From Lysobacteraceae bacterium SCN 69-320 (GTDB lineage: Bacteria; Pseudomonadota; Gammaproteobacteria; Xanthomonadales; Rhodanobacteraceae), in contig MEFP01000019.1 in NCBI GenBank assembly GCA_001725155.1, positions 186,001-250,000 on the forward strand: DNA of 64,000 nucleotides, written 5' to 3'. Of this stretch, positions 9,569 to 21,673 are shown piece by piece. Every line of letters starts with the position of its first letter. Position 1 is the first letter of the stretch. A program made the translations under genes and the position numbers. The notes below the pieces were generated by a model. It ran no database searches. It was not told the DNA's origin and saw only the letters and a list, made by a program, of their open reading frames with translations.

Positions 9569-10921
9569 TCAGGCGAGTTCTGTGGCCGCGGATTCTACGG
9601 CGCGCGCGAGGCGGCGGGCCAGCGCGTCGACCAGTGCCGCATCGGCGGCCTCTATGGTCACGCGGATCAGCGGTTCGGTGCCCGAGGCGCGCAGGACCAG
9701 GCGGCCGCGCCCTTCGAGTTCGCGCTCGACCGCGGCGCGCTCGGCCAGCACGGCGGGATGTTCGAGCAGGCCGGCCGCCCTGGATACACGCACATTGCGC
9801 GTGATCTGCGGCAGGCGTTCCCAGCCGCTGCGCCAGTCGGCCAGGGGGCGGCCGCTGCGCACGAGCACGTCCAGTACCTGCAACGCGCTGACGATGCCGT
9901 CGCCGGTCGAAGCGCTGTCCAGGCACAGGATATGGCCCGAGGTCTCGCCGCCGAGCACGCCGGCGGTTTCCTTGAGCGCCTGCATCACGTGGCGGTCGCC
10001 GACCTTGGCACGCAGGAAGCCGATGCCGGCCGCGGCGAAAGCGCGCTCCAGGCCGTAGTTCGTCATCAGGGTGCCTACCACCGGGCCGAGCAGGCGGCCG
10101 CTGCGCTGCCAGTCCGTCGCCAGCACGTAGAGAAGATCGTCGCCGTCGACGAGGCTGCCGCGGTGGTCGACGAACTGCACGCGGTCGCCATCGCCGTCGA
10201 AGGCGATGCCGAGATCGGCACCCTGCTCGACCACGGCACGCTGCAGCGCCGCCGGGTGGGTGGAGCCGCAGTCGCGATTGATGTTGAGTCCGTCGGGCTG
10301 AGTGCCGATCGTGCTGACCTGGGCGCCGAGCTCGGTGAACAGCTTCGGCGCAACCTGATAGGTCGCGCCGTGGGCGCAGTCGACGACGAGCTTGAGGCCG
10401 CGCAGGCTGGACTCGGCCGGAAACGTGGAATTGCAGAATTCCGCATAGCGGGTCGCCGCGTCGCTGACGCGGGCCGCCTTGCCGATGTGCTCGGACGCGA
10501 CGGTCGTGAACGGCGCCTCCAGTTCGCGCTCGATCGCCGCCTCGACCTCGTCGGCGAGCTTCTCGCCGGCCGCGGAGAAGAATTTGATGCCGTTGTCCTG
10601 ATGCGGATTGTGCGAGGCGCTGATCACGATGCCGGCGCTCGCGCGCAGGCTGCGCGTCAGATAGGCCACGGCCGGCGTCGGCATCGGCCCGAGCAGGCGC
10701 ACGTTGGCGCCGGCGGCGACGAGGCCGGCTTCCAGCGCCGATTCGAACATATAGCCGGAAATGCGCGTGTCCTTGCCGATCACGACCGTCGCCACGCCGT
10801 CGGCACCGGTCAGCACCTGGCCGGCCGCGCGGCCGAGCTTGAGCATGAACTCCGCCGTGATGGGCCATTGGCCGACCTGACCGCGGATACCGTCCGTGCC
10901 GAAGTACTTGCGCTTGCTCAT
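9569..10921 (-). CDS. glmM: phosphoglucosamine mutase
   Basis: Converts glucosamine 6-phosphate to glucosamine 1-phosphate on the route to UDP-GlcNAc for peptidoglycan and LPS. The 450 residues begin [14 protein letters not shown]; the phosphorylated active serine is about residue 103 in [16 protein letters not shown]; the metal loop is AFDGDGDRV; the sugar loop is GGETSGHI; and the phosphate-binding loop is [14 protein letters not shown] at 10921. The ftsH-folP-glmM order matches many gammaproteobacteria. Confidence 0.97.
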   Translation of the reverse strand: MSKRKYFGTDGIRGQVGQWPITAEFMLKLGRAAGQVLTGADGVATVVIGKDTRISGYMFESALEAGLVAAGANVRLLGPMPTPAVAYLTRSLRASAGIVISASHNPHQDNGIKFFSAAGEKLADEVEAAIERELEAPFTTVASEHIGKAARVSDAATRYAEFCNSTFPAESSLRGLKLVVDCAHGATYQVAPKLFTELGAQVSTIGTQPDGLNINRDCGSTHPAALQRAVVEQGADLGIAFDGDGDRVQFVDHRGSLVDGDDLLYVLATDWQRSGRLLGPVVGTLMTNYGLERAFAAAGIGFLRAKVGDRHVMQALKETAGVLGGETSGHILCLDSASTGDGIVSALQVLDVLVRSGRPLADWRSGWERLPQITRNVRVSRAAGLLEHPAVLAERAAVERELEGRGRLVLRASGTEPLIRVTIEAADAALVDALARRLARAVESAATELA

Positions 10922-10994
10922 GCGGATTTCCGCCGCGGAAGGGCCGGCAAGCATAGCGTGCGCGCCGCGGCGGCGCTTGCGGCGCCGCGGCGGC

Positions 10995-11894
10995 TCAGTC
11001 GTCGTCGCCCCAGCGCACCGGGGCTGCGGCCGGCCGGCGCGGCGCGGCCGTACCGGTCACGGCCGCCCAGACGCGCAGCGCATCGGCCGTCGCGGCGACA
11101 TCGTGCACACGCAGGATGGCCGCGCCGCGCTGGGCGGCGATCAGCGCCGCGGCGACCGAGGCATGCACGCGTTCGGCCGGCGCAGTCCGGCCGCTGAGCT
11201 GGCCAAGGAAGGACTTGCGTGACAGGCCGACCAGCAGCGGCGCGCCGAGATCGGCGAACTGGCGCAGCTCACGCAGCAGCATGCAGTTGTGTTCCACCGT
11301 CTTGCCGAAGCCGAAGCCCGGGTCGATCAGCAGGCGGCTGCGTGGAATGCCGGCGAGCTCGGCGCTGAAGACGCGGTCGGTCAGGAAGCGCCTGATCTCG
11401 CCGACCACGTCGTCGTAATGCGGCTCCTGCTGCATGCTGCGCGGCTCGCCCTGCATGTGCATGAGGCAGATCGGCACCTGCAGCTCGGCCGCGGCGGCCA
11501 GCGCGCCGTCGCGACGCAGCGCGTAGACGTCGTTGATGAGGCCGGCGCCGGCCGCCACGGCCGCGCGCATGACGGCCGGCTTGGACGTGTCGACCGAGAT
11601 CGGCACCGAGGTACGTGCGGCCAGGGCCCGGATGACCGGCACGACACGCGCGATCTCTTCCTCCGCCGAAACCTCTTCCGCACCGGGCCGCGTCGACTCG
11701 CCGCCGACATCGAGCAGGTCGGCGCCCTGCTGCACCAGCGCGATACCGTGCGCGATGGCCCGTTCGACATCGAGGAAATCGCCACCGTCGGAGAACGAAT
11801 CCGGCGTCACGTTGACGATGCCGGCGATGCGCGGGCGGTCCAGGGCCAGCGGGCGGCCGGCGCAGTCGAGCGTGGGAACGAAAGGATCGAACAT
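10995..11894 (-). CDS. folP: dihydropteroate synthase
   Basis: Condenses p-aminobenzoate with 6-hydroxymethyl-dihydropterin diphosphate in folate synthesis; the sulfonamide target. The 299-residue TIM barrel carries the signatures [14 protein letters not shown] and [12 protein letters not shown], with [10 protein letters not shown] and the C-terminal [15 protein letters not shown] take the ATG at 11894 ([16 protein letters not shown]); a longer in-frame extension is Arg-rich and overlaps the region downstream of ftsH. It is separated from ftsH by about 300 bases holding an intrinsic terminator, so it may need its own promoter. Confidence 0.95.
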   Translation of the reverse strand: MFDPFVPTLDCAGRPLALDRPRIAGIVNVTPDSFSDGGDFLDVERAIAHGIALVQQGADLLDVGGESTRPGAEEVSAEEEIARVVPVIRALAARTSVPISVDTSKPAVMRAAVAAGAGLINDVYALRRDGALAAAAELQVPICLMHMQGEPRSMQQEPHYDDVVGEIRRFLTDRVFSAELAGIPRSRLLIDPGFGFGKTVEHNCMLLRELRQFADLGAPLLVGLSRKSFLGQLSGRTAPAERVHASVAAALIAAQRGAAILRVHDVAATADALRVWAAVTGTAAPRRPAAAPVRWGDDD

Positions 11895-12145
11895 GGCGAA
11901 GGAACCGTGGCCGGGAAACGGACAGTAGCGCCGAAGCGCGACGATCGCGCCATCGGCGCTGAATCGCCGCCCGGCGCGGCCGCGCATCATAGACGCGAAG
12001 TCACCGCTATTGGCCGGATGCGCGGCGCGGTCACTGGCGTGGCGACAGGAAACCTGGCCGGTGGACCAGGGCCGGGAGCGCGGCCGCGCCGACGACATTG
12101 CTGCCGGGCCCGGCAGGCGAGGAAGCCGCCCGGCCGCCGAAACGA

Positions 12146-12169
12146 ACACGCCGCCCGAAGGCGGCGTGT
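12146..12169 (-). terminator. intrinsic terminator downstream of ftsH, UUCG loop
   Basis: A perfect 10-bp stem read on the minus strand, ACACGCCGCC then TTCG then GGCGGCGTGT, closed by the very stable C(UUCG)G tetraloop and followed by TCGTTTC. It starts 25 bases after the ftsH stop. The U-run is short, so termination may be partial, leaving attenuated read-through into folP-glmM. The rest of the 299-base ftsH-folP gap (11895-12193) shows nothing else clear. Confidence 0.75.
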
Positions 12170-12193
12170 CGTGATGGGCGGGAAACGCGGAAC

Positions 12194-14113
<1,920 letters not shown>

Positions 14114-14124
14114 CAAAACACTCC

Positions 14125-14745
14125 TTACGCGCGCCGGCCCCGGGCCAGTGCATAGACTTCGTTGGATCGCGCCCGCGAAGCCTTGGGTTTACGGATGCTG
14201 ACGCGCGTAAAGGCCGTCCGCAAGCTTCTGACGTAGTCGTCGAATCCAACGCCCTGGAACAGTTTGATCAGGAAATCGCCACCGGGCCTGAGCCAGCGAC
14301 TGGCGAAATCCAACGCCAGTTCAGACAGATGCATGGCACGCGCCTGGTCGACGAGATCCACGCCGCTCATATTGGGGGCCATGTCCGACAGCACAAGATC
14401 CACCGTGGCGCCCTGCAGTCGCGATTCGAGTTCGGCCAGCACGGCGTCCTCGCGGAAATCGCCGCAGATGAAGTCGACGCCGGAAATGCCCTGCATCGGC
14501 AGGATGTCGAGCGCGACGATACGGCCGCGTCCCTTGAGCCTTTCGTTGACCAGCTGCGACCAGCCGCCCGGGGCGGCGCCGAGATCCACGACGGTCATGC
14601 CGGGCTTGAGCAGGTCGTCGCGCTCGATCAGCTCGTCGAGCTTGAATACCGCGCGCGAACGGTAGCCCTCCGCCTGAGCCTTCTTGACGTAGGGATCCTT
14701 GAAATGTTCCTGCAGCCAGCGCTGGCTGCTTTTGCTGCGTGACAT
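14125..14745 (-). CDS. rlmE: 23S rRNA (uridine-2552-2'-O)-methyltransferase
   Basis: SAM-dependent methyltransferase (FtsJ/RrmJ) that 2'-O-methylates U2552 of 23S rRNA on the 50S subunit. The 206-residue protein shows the SAM motif [13 protein letters not shown] and the K-D-K-E type residues in [28 protein letters not shown] and the C-terminal [11 protein letters not shown] at 14745. The rlmE-ftsH order, with yhbY divergent upstream, is the same as in Escherichia coli. Confidence 0.97.
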   Translation of the reverse strand: MSRSKSSQRWLQEHFKDPYVKKAQAEGYRSRAVFKLDELIERDDLLKPGMTVVDLGAAPGGWSQLVNERLKGRGRIVALDILPMQGISGVDFICGDFREDAVLAELESRLQGATVDLVLSDMAPNMSGVDLVDQARAMHLSELALDFASRWLRPGGDFLIKLFQGVGFDDYVRSLRTAFTRVSIRKPKASRARSNEVYALARGRRA

Positions 14746-14844
14746 GGACGTGAGCGGCCGGCACGGGCCGCAGGGGCGGCGGCCGCGCATGATACCCTGT
14801 ACGCCTTGCCCGCGGTGCAGCACCGCGCCCATGCCCGGACCCCC

Positions 14845-15141
14845 ATGCCTTTGAGCAACAGCCAGCGCCGCTATCTGCGCGGCCTCGCCCACGATCTGAA
14901 ACCCGTCATCCTGGTCGGCGCCAAAGGCGTCACCGAGGCGCTGATCCAGGAATTCGGTCTGGCTCTGGACCACCACGAGCTCGTCAAGGTTCGCATTCCG
15001 GCCGAGGACCGCGAGGATTTCGCCGCACTGGCCGCGAAGCTGGCCGAGGCCAGCGCCGCCGAAACTGTGCAAACCATTGGCCGCACGGCCGTTTTCTACC
15101 GGCGCAACGCGGAAAAGCCGGTCATCGCCCTGCCCCGCTGA
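14845..15141 (+). CDS. yhbY: CRM-domain ribosome assembly factor YhbY
   Basis: Small RNA-binding protein of 98 residues associated with pre-50S particles. It is a single CRM domain: [20 protein letters not shown], then the GxxG loop in [14 protein letters not shown], and a C-terminal strand with [13 protein letters not shown]. The ATG at 14845 is chosen over an upstream ATG because it begins directly at the domain. Divergent from rlmE. The Mth938-like gene starts 7 bases after its stop, so the two are probably one transcript. Confidence 0.93.
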   Translation: MPLSNSQRRYLRGLAHDLKPVILVGAKGVTEALIQEFGLALDHHELVKVRIPAEDREDFAALAAKLAEASAAETVQTIGRTAVFYRRNAEKPVIALPR

Positions 15142-15148
15142 GGCCGCC

Positions 15149-15523
15149 ATGCAGTTGTCGCTGAACCGGCCCGGCGAATACCTGTTCGTTCGCAAGGTCG
15201 ACGCCGCGGCCATCACCGTCGTCGACCGCGCGCTGGAACGCAGCTTCCTGCTTGCCCCCGAACGGGCGGTCGAGAACTGGCCGGTCGCGGCCGTCGCCGA
15301 ACTCGACGAGGCGTCGATTGCGCCGATACTCGAGCTCGCGCCGGCCGTCGTGATCCTCGGCAGCGGGCCGCGCATCGTGTTTCCGACCCAGCAGGTGCTG
15401 GCCGCCTTCCTCCGGCGCGGCGTTGGCCTGGAAGTCATGGACAACGCCGCCGCGGCGCGGACTTTCAACGTGCTCGCGAGCGAAGGCCGGCGCGTCGTCG
15501 CGGCGTTCATCCTGCCGGCCTGA
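15149..15523 (+). CDS. Mth938-like domain protein (DUF498 family)
   Basis: A 124-residue cytosolic protein of the Mth938/NDUFAF3-like fold. Features typical of the family are the N-terminal strand [13 protein letters not shown], the central stretch [18 protein letters not shown] and the C-terminal [25 protein letters not shown]. In bacteria its role is not settled; the eukaryotic relative assists complex I assembly, which is interesting given nuo nearby, but that link is only inference. It ends 24 bases from the convergent rpoS stop. Confidence 0.85.
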   Translation: MQLSLNRPGEYLFVRKVDAAAITVVDRALERSFLLAPERAVENWPVAAVAELDEASIAPILELAPAVVILGSGPRIVFPTQQVLAAFLRRGVGLEVMDNAAAARTFNVLASEGRRVVAAFILPA

Positions 15524-15547
15524 CCCGCTCCGGCGCGTGCATCGGCC

Positions 15548-16459
15548 TCAGCCGCGCTTGCCCAGTCCTTCGGCTTCGCCGAGCCGGCGCAGCCGGTTCA
15601 GCGCTTCGACCTGGATCTGACGCACGCGCTCGCGCGTGAGACCGAGTTCGTCGGCGATCTCGGCCAGGGTCTGCACCGCATGTCCGGCCAGGCCATAGCG
15701 CCGCTCGACGACGAGACGCTGCCGCGGCGTGAGCTTGGCCAGCCAGTCCGGCAGGCGCAGGTCGGCGAGCTCGACGAATTCGCGGCTGCCGCTGCTGCCG
15801 CCGCTCTCGGCGGCGAGCTGCTCGACGAGGGCGCGGTCGTCGGCTTCGGACATGGGCGCATCCAGCGAGCGGATCTCCTCGGTCGCGCAGAACAGCGCGG
15901 CGACCTCGGAAACGGGCCGGTTCAACGCCGTCGCAAGTTCGTCCTGTGTGGGCTGGCGGCTCAGCGCCAGCAGCAGTTCGCGGCGCGCGCGCAGCGCCTG
16001 GGCCAGCTCGCGCAGCACATGCACCGGCACGCGCACCGTGCGGCCCTGCTGCATCAGCGCGCGCTGCACCGATTCGCGTATCCACCAGGTTGCATAGGTC
16101 GAAAAACGCAGGCCGCGCGCAGGCTCGAATTTTTCGACCGCGCGGATCAGGCCGAGATTGCCTTCTTCGATCAGATCCAGCAGCGGCACGCCGCGGCCGA
16201 CATAGTTGCGCGCAACCGCAACGACGAGGCGCAGATTGGCTTCGATCATCTGTCGCCGCGCCTCGGCGTCGCCGACGACGACGCGCTCGGCCAGACTGCG
16301 CTCGCCGGCAGCGTCGAGCAGCGGGATCAGGCCGATCTCGTTCAAATAGGCGCTGGTGGAATTGCGCGCTTCGTCGCCCTGCGGCGGCTCGATCGCATCG
16401 AGCAGCGCCAGCATGTCGTCGGCTTCCAGCGAGGGGCGTTCGCGCTCGGTCGAGCTCAT
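15548..16459 (-). CDS. rpoS: RNA polymerase sigma factor RpoS
   Basis: General stress and stationary-phase sigma factor. The 303 residues cover region 1.2 ([16 protein letters not shown]), region 2 ([20 protein letters not shown], then [17 protein letters not shown]), region 3 ([14 protein letters not shown]) and region 4 with the helix-turn-helix [20 protein letters not shown]. The protein is slightly shorter than the 330-residue E. coli version. Assignment to RpoS rather than RpoD or RpoH rests on the absence of a long region 1.1 and on the surE-pcm-yqaA-nlpD neighbourhood. Unusually, another gene lies between nlpD and rpoS. Confidence 0.93.
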   Translation of the reverse strand: MSSTERERPSLEADDMLALLDAIEPPQGDEARNSTSAYLNEIGLIPLLDAAGERSLAERVVVGDAEARRQMIEANLRLVVAVARNYVGRGVPLLDLIEEGNLGLIRAVEKFEPARGLRFSTYATWWIRESVQRALMQQGRTVRVPVHVLRELAQALRARRELLLALSRQPTQDELATALNRPVSEVAALFCATEEIRSLDAPMSEADDRALVEQLAAESGGSSGSREFVELADLRLPDWLAKLTPRQRLVVERRYGLAGHAVQTLAEIADELGLTRERVRQIQVEALNRLRRLGEAEGLGKRG

Positions 16460-16553
16460 TGCGCCAGCATACTTGAGCGGGTAATCGCGGTGTAGGCGAT
16501 CGCAGCGGCGGCGCACCCCGGCGACGCGCCGCGCGAACACCGGCGAACCGGGC

Positions 16554-17288
16554 TCAGTGCGGCGTGACCGGCGCCGGCGGCACGGCGGCGCTCGCGATGA
16601 CGGCCACCACGCGAGGCGACTGCTTCAGGCGGGAGGAACCGACGAGAGTGCCGTGGATGAACAGCCAGCGGCCGTTCACGGACTTGACGGCGAGCAGCAC
16701 GCGCAGGCTGCGTCCGCTCCGTTCCACGTCGTATTCGCGTCCGAGACAAGACGTGCCGCAAACGAACGAGCCGACCGGCTCGCCCACCAGCCCGCGCGCC
16801 TGCTCCTCGAACGCCGCCAGCGTTTCCTCTACCTGCGCGGTCGTGACGCCCGGGTCCGCAGGGCCGGCAATCATGACCGTCACCGAGGCGGTGCCGGCCC
16901 AATCCATGACCATGAGTTCGGCTTCCTTGGGATGCGCCGTTGCCATCCAGTCCGACGGCGCTTCGACCGATACGCCGGATGTGCCGGCGATCCGCTTGTC
17001 CGGCCCCTGGAATTTCTTCATCCAGCCGCCGCAGTTGCCGAGGCAGGAAAGGGTTCCGATCACGACGAACGCCTTCAGGAATGCCGGCAGGTTGCGATTC
17101 GCCTTCGGAATCAGGAACAGCAAAGCAAGCAGGCCGATGCCGAGCGCCGCCGCGCCGGAATACTGCGCCATGATCCAGAGCCGCGGCCCGTCGGGGATGC
17201 GCTCGGCCATGCCGAGCAGCTGCATGCCGACGACGCCGACGACAACGATCGCGGCAACGGCGAGAGCGCCGATCTTCAATGTTCGCAT
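16554..17288 (-). CDS. unrecognised membrane protein inserted between nlpD and rpoS
   Basis: A 244-residue protein I do not recognise. It has three hydrophobic segments near the N-terminus (about residues 5-25, 46-64 and 70-88), a Cys pair in SCLGNCGG, and a soluble domain of about 150 residues with a second pair in [14 protein letters not shown]. The later part ([21 protein letters not shown], then [14 protein letters not shown]) has the alternating look of a beta-rich domain. ATG at 17288 is taken because hydrophobic segment 1 follows directly. It lies 94 bases upstream of rpoS and 105 bases after nlpD, so it is probably in the same transcript. Confidence 0.72.
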   Translation of the reverse strand: MRTLKIGALAVAAIVVVGVVGMQLLGMAERIPDGPRLWIMAQYSGAAALGIGLLALLFLIPKANRNLPAFLKAFVVIGTLSCLGNCGGWMKKFQGPDKRIAGTSGVSVEAPSDWMATAHPKEAELMVMDWAGTASVTVMIAGPADPGVTTAQVEETLAAFEEQARGLVGEPVGSFVCGTSCLGREYDVERSGRSLRVLLAVKSVNGRWLFIHGTLVGSSRLKQSPRVVAVIASAAVPPAPVTPH

Positions 17289-17393
17289 TGCCGCCGTCCC
17301 TTTCCGTGAATGCGCCACGGGCCGACGGCTGCGCCGGGTACGACCGCCTGCACCGCGTTCGCCCGCGCAGGGCCGCCTCGCACCACCCCTCGC

Positions 17394-18476
17394 TCAGCGC
17401 GCCGGCAGGTATTCCAGCGGATTGACCGGCTTGCCGTTGCGGCGTATTTCAAAATGCAACATTTCCCTATTGGAACCGCCCATCTCGGCGATGACCTGGC
17501 CGGCCTTGACCGTATCGCCTTCCTTCACGAGGCGCTTGCGGTTGTGGCCGTAGGCGGACAGGAACGAGGTCGAGTGCTTGACGATGACGAGCTCGCCGTA
17601 GCCGAGCAGGCCGTTGCCGCTGTAGACGACGGTGCCGTCGGCCGCGGCCGAGACGTTGGCGCCGGCGCTGCCGGCGATGTCCACGCCCTGGCGCGTCTGG
17701 TCGCCGGCGACGAAGGTGCCGACGACCTTGCCGACCGCCGGCCAGCGCCAGCTCACGCCGCCGCTGGACAAGGTCGGCGCTGCCGGACTGGAAGCGGCGG
17801 CCGCGGTCGTGTTGGCGCCCGGCGCAAGCGCGCCGCCCTTGGGCGGCACGGCGACGGGGTCCGGCGGCGGCGCGGCGACCGGCGGCGCAGCCGGCACCGG
17901 CGCAATCGTCGGCGCTGGCGCGCTGGCCGCGGCGACCGAACCGGGCGCCGGTTTCGCCGGCGGCTGCGGTGCCGTGGTCACGCGCTCGTTGTTCGGCAGC
18001 GGCGCACTGCGTACGGCGCGTGGATCGACCTGGGTGTTCGGCGGCGCCGGCGTTGCCGTTGCGGCGGCGGTCTTGCGGGGCGCCTCCGGCAGCGGCGTGA
18101 CCGTCGCCGCAGCCGAGCCTGCCGGCACCGCGCTGACGGCGATGCCCTCGGCGGGCGGCGGTTCGGCCAGGCGCAGATCCTGTCCGACATAGATGCGGTA
18201 CGGACTCTCGATGCGGTTGATGCGCGCGAGCTCGCGGTAGTCCATGCCGTTCTTGAACGCGATCGAGTACAAGGTGTCGCCGGCCACGACCTTGTGCGTC
18301 GCGACGTGGGACGCAGCCGACGCGGCACGCACGGGCGCGGGCGGATGCGGCGCGTCGCCGTCGATCGCGATGTCCTCGACCGGCGCCGGCGGCGTGCTCG
18401 CGCAGGCCGTCAGCAATAGGGCCAGCAGCGCCCCGGCTGCGGCCCTGCGGTTCGCCCATATGCGCTTGGATTGCAT
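17394..18476 (-). CDS. nlpD: murein hydrolase activator NlpD
   Basis: Outer-membrane lipoprotein that activates the amidase AmiC at the division septum. The 360 residues start with a lipoprotein signal (ALLALLLTACAS, lipobox LTAC), then a LysM domain (HKVVAGDTLYSIAFKNGMDY, near 60-100), a long Ala/Pro linker, and a LytM/M23 domain at about 235-358. The first metal-binding His of active M23 enzymes is replaced (RQGVDIAG), as in the catalytically inactive E. coli NlpD. Its coding region often carries the rpoS promoter in relatives; I could not place one with confidence. Confidence 0.94.
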   Translation of the reverse strand: MQSKRIWANRRAAAGALLALLLTACASTPPAPVEDIAIDGDAPHPPAPVRAASAASHVATHKVVAGDTLYSIAFKNGMDYRELARINRIESPYRIYVGQDLRLAEPPPAEGIAVSAVPAGSAAATVTPLPEAPRKTAAATATPAPPNTQVDPRAVRSAPLPNNERVTTAPQPPAKPAPGSVAAASAPAPTIAPVPAAPPVAAPPPDPVAVPPKGGALAPGANTTAAAASSPAAPTLSSGGVSWRWPAVGKVVGTFVAGDQTRQGVDIAGSAGANVSAAADGTVVYSGNGLLGYGELVIVKHSTSFLSAYGHNRKRLVKEGDTVKAGQVIAEMGGSNREMLHFEIRRNGKPVNPLEYLPAR

Positions 18477-18489
18477 CGCCAGCCCTTCC

Positions 18490-19095
18490 TCAGTGCCGCA
18501 ACAGCCACCAGGCGACCGCGCCGCCCAGCAGCGCGATGACGGCCCAGCCCAGCCACTCGATGTACTTGTGCAACAGCGCTTCGGCGCGGGCTCCGCCGAG
18601 GCGGATCGCGCCGGTCAGCAGATACACGCGCTTGCCGCGGCCGATGATCATGCCCGGAATGAACGCGATCATCGGCACGCCGACGATGCCCGAGGCCCAG
18701 GTGAAGATTTTTAACGGAACCGGAATGAACCCGGCGAGCACGAGCATGACGAAGGCGCCCCAGGCACTGGCGGCGACGTCGTTGCGCAGCTTGCCGACCG
18801 TCTCGTCGATCAGCGGCAACCAGCCCAGGCTGTCGAACAGCGGCCGCAGCGCCTCGAAGGTGTAGTGGCCGAGCAGATAGGCGACGAGTGCGCCGACCAG
18901 CGAGCAGGCCAGGCTCACGCTGGCATAGCGCAGCCAGCGCGACGGCCGCGCCAGGGTCATCGGCGCGAGCATGACCTCGGGCATGACCGGAAAGATGATG
19001 GCTTCGACGAAGCTCAGCCCGGCGAGCAGGCGCTCGGCCTGCGGATGCGCGGCCCAGACCAGGGCTTTCTCGTACAGCGGCTTGAACAGTTTCAT
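18490..19095 (-). CDS. yqaA: YqaA/DedA-family membrane protein
   Basis: A 201-residue inner-membrane protein of the SNARE-associated/VTT (DedA) superfamily. Hydrophobic segments occur near residues 25-45, 52-72, 108-130, 135-155 and 180-199, with family stretches SFVEAIIFPVMPEVMLAPM and AGFIPVPLKIFTWASGIVG. DedA relatives take part in membrane lipid flipping or homeostasis, but the specific role of YqaA is unknown. It sits 13 bases before nlpD and after pcm, a position conserved in pseudomonads and xanthomonads. Confidence 0.9.
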   Translation of the reverse strand: MKLFKPLYEKALVWAAHPQAERLLAGLSFVEAIIFPVMPEVMLAPMTLARPSRWLRYASVSLACSLVGALVAYLLGHYTFEALRPLFDSLGWLPLIDETVGKLRNDVAASAWGAFVMLVLAGFIPVPLKIFTWASGIVGVPMIAFIPGMIIGRGKRVYLLTGAIRLGGARAEALLHKYIEWLGWAVIALLGGAVAWWLLRH

Positions 19096-19138
19096 GCGGT
19101 ATTCCGTCCGTGGAACGCGCGCGCGGCGCGAACCGGCC

Positions 19139-19816
19139 TCAAAGTACGCCGCCCAGCAGCGGCACGAAGCTCACCTTGCACAACGCCTCGCGCACGCGCT
19201 GATCGCCGTCGCGGCGCACGCGCACGAGCTCCTGGCGCCCGGCCGGTCCGACCGGCGCGACGAGCACGCCGTCGGGCGCGAGCTGGCCGAGCAGCGCCGT
19301 CTCCAGTTCCGCGCCGGCCGCGGTCAGCACGATCGCGTCGAACGGCGCTTCCTCGGGCCAGCCCAGGCGGCCGTCGTCATGCTTGGAGCGAATGTTGGCG
19401 ATGCCGAGCTTGCGGAAGCGCCGGCGCGCGTTGCGCAGCAGCTCCTCGATGCGCTCGACCGTATGGACCTGCTCGACCAGACCGGCCAGTACGGCAGCCT
19501 GATAGCCCGAGCCGGTGCCGATCTCAAGCACGCGCCGCGGCGTGCCGAATTCGAGCAGCGCCTCGCTCATGCGCGCGACGACCCAGGGCTGGGAGATGGT
19601 CTGGCCCTGGCCGATCGGCAGCGCGGTGTCCTCGTAGGCGCGCGTGGCCAGCGCTTCCTCGACGAACAGATGGCGCGGCAGCTCGCGCATGACGTCGAGC
19701 ACGCGCCGGTCGCGGATGCCGTCGGCCTGCAGGCGCTCGATCAGGCGATCGCGCGCCCGCTGCGAGGTCATGCCCAGGCCGCGCGCTTCCGGCGTCAGGC
19801 GCGAGTAGGCGCTCAT
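19139..19816 (-). CDS. pcm: protein-L-isoaspartate O-methyltransferase
   Basis: Repairs age-damaged proteins by methylating L-isoaspartyl residues with SAM; cytosolic. The 225 residues contain the PCMT signatures [19 protein letters not shown] and [16 protein letters not shown], then the post-motif [13 protein letters not shown] at 19816 overlaps the surE stop as ATGA, implying translational coupling. The surE-pcm-yqaA-nlpD block precedes rpoS and fits a stationary-phase maintenance operon. Confidence 0.96.
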   Translation of the reverse strand: MSAYSRLTPEARGLGMTSQRARDRLIERLQADGIRDRRVLDVMRELPRHLFVEEALATRAYEDTALPIGQGQTISQPWVVARMSEALLEFGTPRRVLEIGTGSGYQAAVLAGLVEQVHTVERIEELLRNARRRFRKLGIANIRSKHDDGRLGWPEEAPFDAIVLTAAGAELETALLGQLAPDGVLVAPVGPAGRQELVRVRRDGDQRVREALCKVSFVPLLGGVL

Positions 19817-20589
19817 GCGTCGGCGAGCCCCGGCCGCGGCAGGCTGGTCACCCAGCCGGCAACCTTCTCCAGCGCCTGGTAGCGCGTCAGATCGACCTGG
19901 ATCGGGGTGATCGAGATCGAACCTTCGCGTATGGCATGGAAATCGGTGCCTGGACCGTCGTCCTCGGCCTCGCCGGCCGGGCCTATCCAGTAGATCGGCC
20001 GGCCGCGCGGATCGCGTTCGCGTATGCACGGCGCCGAGCGGTGGCGCCGGCCCAGCCGCGTGACCGCGAAGCCGCGGATCTCGTTCCACGGCCGGTCGGG
20101 CACGTTGACGTTGAGGATGGTGTCGGCCGGCAGCGGATCGACGAGCAGGCGCTGCATCAGCACGAGCGCGGCCTGGGCCGCGGTCTCGTAATGTTCGGCC
20201 TGGTGGTTCTGGCAGGCCAGCGAGACGGCGATGGCCGGCAGGCCGAGGAAACGCCCTTCCATGGCCGCCGACACGGTGCCCGAATAGATCACGTCGTCGC
20301 CGAGGTTCGGCGCGTTGTTGATGCCGGAAACGACGATGTCGGGCTGGAAGTCGAGCAGGCCGGCCAGGGCCAGGTGGACGCAGTCGGTCGGCGTACCGGC
20401 GACGCGGTAGCGGCCGTCGTCCATGCGGCTGACGCGGATCGGCTGATCCAGGGTCAGCGAATTGCTGGCGCCGGAACGGTCGCGGTCGGGGGCGACCACC
20501 GTGACGCTGCCGACCACGGCCAGACGTTCGGCCAGTACGCGTATGCCCGGCGCGTCGACGCCGTCGTCGTTGGAAACCAGAACTCGCAT
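19813..20589 (-). CDS. surE: 5'/3'-nucleotidase SurE
   Basis: Metal-dependent phosphatase acting on nucleoside monophosphates, linked to stationary-phase survival. The 258 residues begin [16 protein letters not shown] with the metal-binding Asp pair at 8-9, then [14 protein letters not shown] with the metal Ser, and [20 protein letters not shown] with the metal Asn. ATG at 20589 gives the family N-terminus; an ATG three codons upstream at 20598 is the alternative. Overlaps pcm by four bases. Confidence 0.96.
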   Translation of the reverse strand: MRVLVSNDDGVDAPGIRVLAERLAVVGSVTVVAPDRDRSGASNSLTLDQPIRVSRMDDGRYRVAGTPTDCVHLALAGLLDFQPDIVVSGINNAPNLGDDVIYSGTVSAAMEGRFLGLPAIAVSLACQNHQAEHYETAAQAALVLMQRLLVDPLPADTILNVNVPDRPWNEIRGFAVTRLGRRHRSAPCIRERDPRGRPIYWIGPAGEAEDDGPGTDFHAIREGSISITPIQVDLTRYQALEKVAGWVTSLPRPGLADA

Positions 20590-20705
20590 GCGAAGCATCC
20601 GCGGAAACAGGCGGAAAGTTTAGCGGAATTCGCTGCCCTCTCACGTGCGGATGGCGTAAGGTGGCCGCGGCCCTGACCTTTCCGGCTCCGAGGAAGCCGT
20701 CCGCG

Positions 20706-21266
20706 ATGCGCAAACGCCCCCGCCTGTCTCCACTGGTCAGCGACGAAGACCGCGCGCTGTTCGAGGAAGCGATAGGCCCGGTGCGCCGTCACGTCGCCGC
20801 CGAGCCGGTGCGGGAGATGCCGCGGCCGGCGCCGGAGCCGCGCCAGTTCGAGCTCGACGAGGCGCGCGTGCTCGAAGAACTCATGACCATGCCGATAGAC
20901 CCGGCCGAGATCGAAGTCGGCGAAGAGCTGAGTTATCTGCGCGACGGTTACCGGCCGGACCTGCTCAAGCGCCTCAAGCGCGGCAGCTTCAGCGTCCAGG
21001 ACGAGATCGACCTGCATCAGATGACGGCCGAGGTCGCGCGCTCGGCGATTGCCGGCTTCCTGGCCGAAGCGCATCAGCGCGGCCTGCATTGCGTCAAGCT
21101 GATCCACGGCAAGGGCCTGCGGTCGCGCGCCGCGGGCCCGGTCATCAAGCGACTGGTCGACCGCATGCTGCGGCAGCGCGACGACGTCGTCGCGTTCGCT
21201 TCGGCCCGCGCCGAGCAGGGCGGCACGGGTGCGGCACTGGTTCTGCTGAAGGCGCGCAAGCACTGA
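20706..21266 (+). CDS. Smr-domain protein (SmrA-like putative DNA endonuclease)
   Basis: A 186-residue cytosolic protein whose C-terminal half is a Smr domain: [19 protein letters not shown] with the DLH motif near residue 100, then [11 protein letters not shown] with the HGKG motif. The N-terminal half is charged and Pro-rich. Smr domains nick DNA or cleave RNA depending on the family; no direct partner is evident. It reads divergently from surE, with 116 bases between the two starts. An upstream in-frame ATG exists, but the ATG at 20706 ([10 protein letters not shown]) fits E. coli SmrA-like starts. Confidence 0.9.
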   Translation: MRKRPRLSPLVSDEDRALFEEAIGPVRRHVAAEPVREMPRPAPEPRQFELDEARVLEELMTMPIDPAEIEVGEELSYLRDGYRPDLLKRLKRGSFSVQDEIDLHQMTAEVARSAIAGFLAEAHQRGLHCVKLIHGKGLRSRAAGPVIKRLVDRMLRQRDDVVAFASARAEQGGTGAALVLLKARKH

Positions 21267-21319
21267 GGCGGCGACGCCCTGCGCGGTGCCGAAACGGCAC
21301 GCGCCGCACCGTTCAGTCC

Positions 21320-21535
21320 TTACTTGCCGTCCTTGTAGCCTTTGCGCGGCAGATTCACCCAGGTCACGCTGTAGCCGCGATCGTTGGCCCACTTGTTGAC
21401 CGAGACGATCTTCTCCTGATCGACGCGGTCGTCGTAACGCGAACTGGTCGCGCGGCTGCCGCCGGAGCTCGCACAGCCGCCGAGGGCCAGACCGGCGATC
21501 GCAACCGCCGCACTGCTGAGTATCCACTTGTTCAT
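21320..21535 (-). CDS. small lipoprotein of unknown function
   Basis: A 71-residue predicted lipoprotein: signal segment SSAAVAIAGLALGGCASSGG with lipobox LGGC and Cys about residue 21. The mature part of about 50 residues is charged and includes DQEKIVSVNKWANDRGYSVTWVNLPRK. A GGAGG lies upstream of the ATG. Small lipoproteins of this kind are frequent in Lysobacterales; I do not know a function. It lies between convergent smr and the truD end. Confidence 0.75.
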   Translation of the reverse strand: MNKWILSSAAVAIAGLALGGCASSGGSRATSSRYDDRVDQEKIVSVNKWANDRGYSVTWVNLPRKGYKDGK

Positions 21536-21673
21536 GACGACCTCCTCCTCACGGGAACTGGATGGCGCGCCGCGCTGCGGCGCCTTGTGGAATCCAGTAT
21601 AGGAAGCGTCTCCAGGGGCGGAAGCCGCGCGCGCCCAACTCGCGATTTCCGTTACAGCGGGCGCGGCTGGCGG

